A stretch of DNA of 56,014 bases from Acidobacteriota bacterium (GTDB lineage Bacteria > Acidobacteriota > Thermoanaerobaculia > UBA5066). The notes beneath the pieces are model-generated. The model saw nothing but the letters and a program-made list of their open reading frames with translations. It did not search any database and was not told where the DNA came from. Below are positions 50,071 through 56,014 of this stretch, piece after piece. The translations under genes were made by a program, and so were the position numbers. The first letter of the stretch is position 1. Each line of letters opens with the position of its first letter. The stretch spans positions 4,352-60,365 of the forward strand of contig PLZI01000076.1 in NCBI GenBank assembly GCA_003152095.1, given 5' to 3'.

Positions 50071-51411
50071 GTGACACACATCAAAGGTTCGGCCCTCGCC
50101 GTCATCGGAGGCCAGTGGGGCGACGAAGGCAAGGGCAAGGTCGTCGACCTCATCTCCCCTTCCTTCGACCTCGTCGCCCGCTATCAGGGCGGCCACAACG
50201 CCGGCCACACCGTGAAGTTCGGCGACAAGCACTTCGCGCTACGTCTCGTCCCGTCGGGCATCTGCCGCACGGGCGTCGTGAACGTGATCGGGAACGGCCT
50301 CGTCATCGACCCGCGCGCGCTCCTCTCGGAGATGGAGTCGCTGCGCGCCGCCGGCGTCACGATCGGCGACAACGTCCTCGTCTCCGACCGCGCGCACGTC
50401 ATCCTGCCCACGCATGCGCTCCTCGACGGGGCGCGCGAGAAAGCGCTTGGCGGCGCGAACATCGGAACGACGTCGCGCGGCATCGGGCCGGCGTACGAGT
50501 CGAAGGCGAACCGGACCGGGATCCGCATGGCCGACCTCGTCGACCCCGACCGGTTCCGCACGGTCGCGCGGCCTCTCGTCTCCCACCACGACGCCGTGCT
50601 GAAGCACTTCTACGGCGTCGAGGGCGCGCCCGTGGACGAAACGCTCGACATCTACATCGAATGTGGCAGGAAGCTCGCGCGCTTCGTCACCGATACCTCG
50701 GTCTTCCTCCATGGAGAGCTCACGAAGGGCAAGAAGCTCCTCTGCGAAGGCGCGCAGGGAATCATGCTCGACGTCGACCACGGGACATATCCCTTCGTCA
50801 CCTCGTCGTCCTGTGCGCCGGGCGGAGCGTGCACGGGCCTCGGGCTCCCGCCGTCGGCGCTGGGCGCCGTCGTCGCCGTCATGAAGGCGTACACGACGCG
50901 CGTCGGGTCCGGCCCCTTCCCGACCGAGCTGAACGACGAGACCGGCGAGCGGATTCGCGCGCGCGGGAACGAGTTCGGCACCGTCACGGGCCGGCCGCGT
51001 CGCGTGGGATGGTTCGACGCCGTCGTCGCGCGAACGGCCGTGCGGGTGTCGGCCCTCGACGCGATCGCCCTCACGAAGCTCGACGTGCTCGACGAGCACG
51101 ACGAGATCCGCATCGCCACCGGCTACACGATCGATGGAAAACCCGTTTCGGCCGTGCCCGCGCGCGCGGACCTCTACGAGCGCGCGCGGCCGGTTTATCG
51201 GACGTTTCCGGGGTGGAAAACCTCCATCGCGGGCGTCGAGAGCTGGGAGGCTCTGCCCGCGCGCGCCCGCGAGTACGTCTCCGCCCTGGAGGAGATCGTC
51301 GGGGCGAAGGTAGGCCTCCTCTCCACGGGCGCCAAGCGCGAAGAGACGATCGTCCGCCCGGGCACCGCGCTCGACGATTGGCTGAAGGCGACCGTCGGTC
51401 AGACGGCGTGA
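50071..51411 (+). CDS. purA: Adenylosuccinate synthetase
   Basis: The 446-residue protein has the GTP loop [57 protein letters not shown] and [12 protein letters not shown], all signature regions of PurA. It joins aspartate to IMP in the first step from IMP to AMP. Start is GTG 50071. The two tRNA genes follow 38 bases after the stop. Confidence 0.97.
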   Translation: MTHIKGSALAVIGGQWGDEGKGKVVDLISPSFDLVARYQGGHNAGHTVKFGDKHFALRLVPSGICRTGVVNVIGNGLVIDPRALLSEMESLRAAGVTIGDNVLVSDRAHVILPTHALLDGAREKALGGANIGTTSRGIGPAYESKANRTGIRMADLVDPDRFRTVARPLVSHHDAVLKHFYGVEGAPVDETLDIYIECGRKLARFVTDTSVFLHGELTKGKKLLCEGAQGIMLDVDHGTYPFVTSSSCAPGGACTGLGLPPSALGAVVAVMKAYTTRVGSGPFPTELNDETGERIRARGNEFGTVTGRPRRVGWFDAVVARTAVRVSALDAIALTKLDVLDEHDEIRIATGYTIDGKPVSAVPARADLYERARPVYRTFPGWKTSIAGVESWEALPARAREYVSALEEIVGAKVGLLSTGAKREETIVRPGTALDDWLKATVGQTA

Positions 51412-51449
51412 CGCGTCCCGAATCAGCCCTGCTACACTCCGCCCCCGGC

Positions 51450-51526
51450 GGGCCGTTAGCTCAGTTGGTTAGAGCACCTGCCTTTTAAGCAGGGGGTCGC
51501 TGGTTCGAGTCCAGCACGGCTCACCA
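51450..51526 (+). tRNA. tRNA-Lys (anticodon TTT)
   Basis: The acceptor arm GGGCCGT pairs with ACGGCTC, with one G-T pair. The anticodon stem CCTGC/GCAGG holds the loop CTTTTAA with TTT as anticodon. The T arm contains GGTTCGAGTCC. CCA is encoded (51524-51526). A TACACT box lies at 51433-51438. Confidence 0.96.
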
Positions 51527-51557
51527 GTCCTCCGATGAAATCGCCGTCAGGTCCGGG

Positions 51558-51635
51558 TGCCCCCATCGTCTAGCGGCCCAGGACGCCACCCTTTCAAGGT
51601 GGAGATCGAGGGTTCGAATCCCTCTGGGGGTACCA
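51558..51635 (+). tRNA. tRNA-Glu (anticodon TTC)
   Basis: GCCCCCA pairs with TGGGGGT. The anticodon stem CCACC/GGTGG encloses CTTTCAA with TTC as anticodon. The D arm CGTCTAGCGGCCCAGGACG and the T arm GGTTCGAATCC are close to those of other bacterial tRNA-Glu. CCA is encoded at 51633-51635. Only 31 bases separate it from tRNA-Lys. Confidence 0.95.
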
Positions 51636-51959
51636 CACTTATCCCTCCCGCCACGGCCTGAGCGGCGGGCTCCGAGAGCTTCCTGTTTACCGAGATAGTT
51701 CCGGGCGCGGGGCCCGGACAGCCGTTATCGGCAGAATGCGTGCCAGGATCAGGGCGTCGTAACGACGGGAGGGGCGTGGGCGCGAGAGGTTGAAAAAGCG
51801 TTCCTGTTCTGAGAGGCTCGGATCTTGCGTGCGAGCGTCGACGGTCGGGGTCTGTCCAGGGTCGAACCCCCCATGAGTCCAGTGCAAGTCGGGAGTCCTC
51901 CGGTCGAGCCGACGGCGGCGACGGCTCAGCGGTCCGAAAACCGTGCGAGGGAGAATTTC
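51636..51959. other. Gap between tRNA-Glu and the efflux operon
   Basis: No gene is evident in these 324 bases. CCCGCC and GGCGGG near 51648-51670 can form a short stem without a T-run, and TCCGGGC/GCCCGGA near 51701-51720 another. A TTGAAA word at 51791 has no -10 partner at the right distance. The efflux reading frame is open from 51825, but the better start is at 51960. Confidence 0.5.
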
Positions 51960-53234
51960 TTGAACACGTCTTCAGAAGAGCGCCAGCCGGCAAAAAACGA
52001 TGACGAACGGGGTGGGCGGCCGTCGGGGAAGCGCCGGTGGCCGTGGATCGTGGGAGCGATCGTGCTCCTCGTCGTCGCGATCATCCTCATCGCCGGCGCG
52101 CACCGCAAGCGCCTGCGGAGCGAGGCCGACGCGAAGGCGCGTCCTCGCGCGGTGTCGGTCGTGACCGCGGTCGCGCGCACGGGCGACATGCCGGTCTACC
52201 TGACGGGGCTCGGAACCGTCACGGCGCTGAACACGGTCACGGTGAGGAGCCGCGTGGACGGCGAGCTCGCCACCGTGGCCTTCCGGGAGGGACAGATCGT
52301 CCAGAAGGGCGACCTCCTGGCCGAGATTGACCCGCGCCCCTTCCAGGTACAGCTCGAACAGGCCTCTGGGCAGCTCGCCAAGGACGAAGCCACCCTGCAG
52401 AACGCGAAGCTGGACCTCGAGCGCTATCGGGTTCTCGCGGCGCAGGACTCCATTCCGAAGCAGCAGCTCGACACGCAGGCCGCGACCGTCGGGCAGAGCG
52501 AGGGCGCGCTCAAGACCGATCAGGGCCAGGTCGACGCGGCGCGGCTCAATCTCACGTACACGCGCATCACGGCGCCGCTCAGCGGCCGGGTCGGGCTCCG
52601 GCTCGTCGACGCGGGGAACATGATTCACGCCGCGGACGTGAATGGGCTCGTCGTGATCACGCAGGTGCAGCCCATCGCCGTCCTCTTCACGCTCCCGGAG
52701 GATCAGGTCAACGTCGTGCGCGAGAAGCTGCATCAGGGACAGAAGCTTCCGGTTGAGGCGTTCGACCGCGACCTCAAGCACAAGCTCGCGACGGGCGAGC
52801 TGACCACGCTGGACAACCAGATCGACACGACGACGGGCACGTTGAAGCTCAAAGCCGTCTTCGCGAACGCCGACGATGCGCTCTTCCCGAACCAGTTCGT
52901 GAATCCGCGGCTCCTCATCGACACGCTCAAGGGTGTCGTCCTCATCCCGAACGCCACGATCCAGCGCGGCACGCAGTCCACGTTCGCGTTCGTGGTGAAG
53001 AAAGACCAGACCGTCGAGGTGCGGCCGGTCGAGGTACGGCTCACGGAGGGCGACACGACCGCCATCTCGAAGGGTCTCGCCGCGGGCGAGGTCGTCGTGA
53101 CCGAGGGCGTCGACAAGCTGCAGGCGGGCTCGACGGTCGAAACGGCCAGGCCCGGCGCTCCCGCCGGGACGGCGGCCGCCGCTCCCGCGACCTCGACGCG
53201 AGCCCCCGGCGCGGGGACCTCGACGGGTCGATGA
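51960..53234 (+). CDS. RND efflux periplasmic adaptor subunit (MdtA-like)
   Basis: TTG 51960 has a GAGGGAG site six bases upstream and gives 424 residues; ATG 51873 in the same frame would add 29. A charged N-terminus and one membrane helix ([20 protein letters not shown]) are followed by the lipoyl-like half ([20 protein letters not shown], then [15 protein letters not shown]) and a coiled-coil hairpin with [38 protein letters not shown] and the barrel and membrane-proximal domains complete it. [16 protein letters not shown] is typical of MdtA. It links the inner-membrane pump to an outer-membrane channel not in the window. The alanine-, proline- and threonine-rich tail is long. Confidence 0.9.
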   Translation: MNTSSEERQPAKNDDERGGRPSGKRRWPWIVGAIVLLVVAIILIAGAHRKRLRSEADAKARPRAVSVVTAVARTGDMPVYLTGLGTVTALNTVTVRSRVDGELATVAFREGQIVQKGDLLAEIDPRPFQVQLEQASGQLAKDEATLQNAKLDLERYRVLAAQDSIPKQQLDTQAATVGQSEGALKTDQGQVDAARLNLTYTRITAPLSGRVGLRLVDAGNMIHAADVNGLVVITQVQPIAVLFTLPEDQVNVVREKLHQGQKLPVEAFDRDLKHKLATGELTTLDNQIDTTTGTLKLKAVFANADDALFPNQFVNPRLLIDTLKGVVLIPNATIQRGTQSTFAFVVKKDQTVEVRPVEVRLTEGDTTAISKGLAAGEVVVTEGVDKLQAGSTVETARPGAPAGTAAAAPATSTRAPGAGTSTGR

Positions 53235-56014
53235 ACCCATCCCGTCCATTCATCCTGCGGCCGGTCGCGACATCGCTTCTGATGGCCGGCCTGCTTTTGG
53301 TGGGCATCGTGGGTTTCCAGTTTCTGCCGGTCTCGGCGCTGCCCCAGGTCGACTACCCGACGATCCAGGTCCTGACTTTTTACCCGGGCGCGAGCCCGGA
53401 CGTGATGGCCTCCTCGGTGACCGCGCCTCTCGAGAGGCAGTTCGGCCAGGTGCCGGGTCTCAACCAGATGACCTCGACCAGCTCGCAGGGCGCGTCGGTC
53501 ATCACGCTCCAGTTCACGCTCGAGCTCAACATCGACGTGGCCGAGCAGCAGGTCCAGGCTGCGATCAACGCAGCGGGGACGTACCTCCCGAAGGACCTGC
53601 CGAACCCCCCGATTTACAGCAAGACGAATCCCGCCGACGCGCCGATTCTCACGCTCGCCCTCACCTCGAAGACGTTGGCTCTCTCCCAGGTGGAGGACAT
53701 CGCCGACACGCGGCTCGCGCAGAAGATCTCGCAGCTCCCGGGCATCGGCCTCGTCTCGATCAGCGGCGGTCAGAAACCCGCCGTGCGCGTCCAGGTCAAC
53801 TCCACCGCGCTCTCGTCCTACGGCCTCACGATGGAGGACGTGCGCGCGGCACTCGCCCAGGCGAACGTCAACCAGGCCAAGGGCAGCTTCGACGGGACGA
53901 CCCAGTCCTACACCATCGGCGCGAACGACCAGCTCCTCACGAGCACCGACTACCTGCCCCTCGTCATCGCCTACAGGAAGGGCGCGCCGGTCCGTCTCTC
54001 CGACGTTGCGCTCGTCATCGACAGCGCCGAGAACGTGAAACAGGCCGCCTGGATGAACCAGACGCCGGCCGTCATCCTGAACATCCAGCGGCAGCCCGGC
54101 GCGAACATCATCGCGGTCGTCGACCGCGTGAAGGCCCTCCTCCCGCAGCTCAAGGCCGGCCTGCCGGCCGCGATCGACCTCGCGATCCTGACGGACCGCA
54201 CGACGACCATCCGCGCGTCGGTCAAGGACGTCGAGTTCGAGCTGATGCTCGTGGTCGCGCTCGTCGTCATGGTCATCTTCCTGTTCCTGAGGAGCGTCGC
54301 GGCCACGATCATCCCGAGCGTCGCGGTCCCGCTCTCCCTCGTGGGCACGTTCGCCGTGATGTACGCCCTCGGCTACAGCCTCAACAACCTCACCCTCATG
54401 GCGCTCACGATCTCGACGGGATTCGTCGTGGACGACGCCATCGTCATGATCGAGAACATCTCCCGCTATCTCGAGCAGGGGGACAAGCCGCTCGAGGCCG
54501 CCCTGAAGGGCTCCGAGCAGATCGGCTTCACGATCCTCTCGCTGACCGTGTCCCTCATCGCGGTCCTCATCCCGCTGCTCTTCATGGGCGACATCGTGGG
54601 GCGCCTGTTCCGCGAGTTCGCGGTGACGCTCTCGGTGACGATCCTCATCTCGGCGGCCGTCTCGCTCACGCTCACGCCGATGATGTGCGCGCGCCTGCTT
54701 CATCACGTGCCCGAGTCCGAGCAGGGGAGGTTCTACCGGGCTTCCGGGCGCGTCTTCCAGCGCATCATCGACTTCTACGAGCGCACCCTCCACTGGGTGC
54801 TCCGGCATCAGCCGGCCACGCTCGTCGTCGCGGTCGTCACGTTCGTCGCGACAATCCTCCTCTATATCGTGATCCCGAAGGGCTTCTTCCCGGTGCAGGA
54901 CACGGGCGTGATCCTCGGGATCTCCGAGGCGTCGCAGACCGCTTCCTTCGCGACGATGTCCGCCAAGCAGCAGCAGCTCGCGGCCGTCATCCTCAAGGAC
55001 CCTGCCGTCGAGAGCCTCTCGTCGTTCATCGGCGTCGACGGAACCAACGCCACGCCGAACAGCGGGCGGATCCAGATCAACCTCAAGCCCCTCGACGACC
55101 GGAAGATCCACGCGGACGACCTGATCCGGAGGCTCCAGCCGGAGCTCGCGAAGGTCCCGGGGATCACGCTCTTTCTCCAGCCCGTGCAGGACCTCACGGT
55201 GGAGGATCGCGTCAGCAAGACGCAGTACCAGTTCAGCCTCGAGGATTCCGATGCCGCCGAGCTCAACATCTGGGTTCCGCGCTTCGTCGACAAGCTGAAG
55301 GCTCTCCCGGAGCTGCGCGACGTCGCGAGCGACCTTTCGAACTCGGGGATCCAGGCGCGGGTCGTCATCGACCGCGGCTCGGCGTCGCGCTTCGGCATCA
55401 CGCCGCAGCAGATCGACGACGCGCTCTACGACACCTTCGGCCAGCGCCAGGTCACGACGATGTTCACGCAGCTGAACCAGTACCGCGTCGTCCTCGAGGG
55501 CCGCCCCGAGCTGCAGGTCCGGCCCGAGGACCTCCAGAACGTCTACCTGCGCTCGTCGGCGGGAGGCTCGGTGCCGCTGCGCGCGCTCGCCACCGTCGAG
55601 ACGGTCAACGCCCCTCTCGCCGTGAACCATCAGGGGCAGTTCCCGGTCGCGACCGTCTCCTTCAACCTCGCGCCCGATGCGGCCCTCGGGGCGGCCGTAA
55701 AGGCCATCGAGAAGGCTCAGGCGGAGCTCGGCCTGCCCAAGAGCGTCCAGGCGCAGTTCGAAGGCACGGCGCGGGCGTTCGGCGCCTCGCTCACGAACAC
55801 CCCTCTCCTCATCCTCGCCGCGCTCGTGACCGTCTACATCCTGCTCGGCGTCCTGTACGAGAGCGCGATCCACCCGATCACGATCCTCTCGACCCTCCCG
55901 TCGGCGGGCGTCGGAGCCCTGCTCTCGCTCATGCTCTGCCGGCTCGACTTTTCGGTCGTCGCGCTGATCGGCATCATTCTTCTCATCGGGATCGTGGAAA
56001 AGAACGCGATCATG
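53231..56014 (+). CDS. RND efflux pump permease (MdtB/MdtC-like), 3' end missing
   Basis: The frame opens at ATG 53231, overlapping the adaptor stop as ATGA, and is still open at the window end, giving 928 residues of an expected 1020-1060. The N-terminus [19 protein letters not shown] and [16 protein letters not shown] are typical of MdtB/MdtC. LIYS-like [17 protein letters not shown], the proton-relay pair in [13 protein letters not shown], and a second periplasmic half with [11 protein letters not shown] are present. It exports drugs or other amphiphiles using the proton gradient. A second permease gene (MdtC) may follow outside the window. Confidence 0.93.
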   Translation, partial: MNPSRPFILRPVATSLLMAGLLLVGIVGFQFLPVSALPQVDYPTIQVLTFYPGASPDVMASSVTAPLERQFGQVPGLNQMTSTSSQGASVITLQFTLELNIDVAEQQVQAAINAAGTYLPKDLPNPPIYSKTNPADAPILTLALTSKTLALSQVEDIADTRLAQKISQLPGIGLVSISGGQKPAVRVQVNSTALSSYGLTMEDVRAALAQANVNQAKGSFDGTTQSYTIGANDQLLTSTDYLPLVIAYRKGAPVRLSDVALVIDSAENVKQAAWMNQTPAVILNIQRQPGANIIAVVDRVKALLPQLKAGLPAAIDLAILTDRTTTIRASVKDVEFELMLVVALVVMVIFLFLRSVAATIIPSVAVPLSLVGTFAVMYALGYSLNNLTLMALTISTGFVVDDAIVMIENISRYLEQGDKPLEAALKGSEQIGFTILSLTVSLIAVLIPLLFMGDIVGRLFREFAVTLSVTILISAAVSLTLTPMMCARLLHHVPESEQGRFYRASGRVFQRIIDFYERTLHWVLRHQPATLVVAVVTFVATILLYIVIPKGFFPVQDTGVILGISEASQTASFATMSAKQQQLAAVILKDPAVESLSSFIGVDGTNATPNSGRIQINLKPLDDRKIHADDLIRRLQPELAKVPGITLFLQPVQDLTVEDRVSKTQYQFSLEDSDAAELNIWVPRFVDKLKALPELRDVASDLSNSGIQARVVIDRGSASRFGITPQQIDDALYDTFGQRQVTTMFTQLNQYRVVLEGRPELQVRPEDLQNVYLRSSAGGSVPLRALATVETVNAPLAVNHQGQFPVATVSFNLAPDAALGAAVKAIEKAQAELGLPKSVQAQFEGTARAFGASLTNTPLLILAALVTVYILLGVLYESAIHPITILSTLPSAGVGALLSLMLCRLDFSVVALIGIILLIGIVEKNAIM

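Noticed and set aside
51547-51993. A minus-strand frame over tRNA-Glu and the next gap
   Set aside because: It runs through a tRNA gene and shows no protein-like composition.
52733-55873. A 1046-codon open frame antisense to the efflux genes
   Set aside because: It is highly charged, arginine/aspartate-rich low-complexity sequence, an effect of codon bias in GC-rich DNA. The plus strand carries a clear adaptor and permease.
1-56014. Mobile elements, prophage, CRISPR arrays or toxin-antitoxin pairs
   Set aside because: No transposase, integrase, phage or Cas motifs and no regularly spaced repeats were found on either strand.

Overview
The window is a very GC-rich, gene-dense stretch of a bacterial chromosome. 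It has no insertion sequence, prophage, integrase or CRISPR array that I can see. The genes are those of a Gram-negative-type aerobic heterotroph: lipoproteins with lipoboxes, an RND efflux pump, MurJ, Hfq, leucine and histidine degradation. Gene order and protein style suggest Acidobacteriota or a neighbouring deep phylum. That is an inference, not a result of a search.

Layout. 1-2052: the tail of a thiamine-diphosphate enzyme, an MgtC-like membrane protein and a secreted beta-propeller protein. 2072-2310: a good promoter and a good terminator bracket about 200 bases of structured non-coding sequence, a candidate small RNA. 2317-21949: one minus-strand block of about 20 genes with almost no spacing. 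It starts with a leucine-catabolism set (B12-binding mutase subunit, methylcrotonyl-CoA carboxylase beta and alpha, enoyl-CoA hydratase, HMG-CoA lyase). It continues through a response regulator, valS, birA, an rRNA methylase, comEC, miaA and hfq to a Crp-type regulator, pgsA and a glutaredoxin-like protein. The carboxylase alpha subunit is split in two by a one-base shift at a G6 run. 22000-33625: a MshEN-type protein, HU, a site-2 protease, murJ, ssb, nagZ, mutS, tsaB-rimI, a YdcH-like protein, pssA and an Asd-like protein without its cysteine. 33628-40771: hutU followed by a very large NtrY-like kinase and a lipoprotein.

40848-48398 is the most unusual part. It holds a PhaR-type regulator with two matching operator-like palindromes, two further phasin-like proteins, a patatin-like lipase, an SDR protein plus acyltransferase pair, an SCP2-like lipid carrier and a tandem ArsA/Get3-like ATPase. 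No PHA synthase is present. It reads like a locus for handling an intracellular lipid or polyester body. 48402-56014: hutH, purA, tRNA-Lys, tRNA-Glu and the start of an MdtA/MdtB-type efflux operon that runs off the window.

Two habits recur. Adjacent genes very often overlap by four bases (ATGA, GTGA or TTGA). Several first genes have a -10-like box only 6-9 bases before the start codon, which implies leaderless mRNAs. Family names come from motifs read by eye; no database search was possible.
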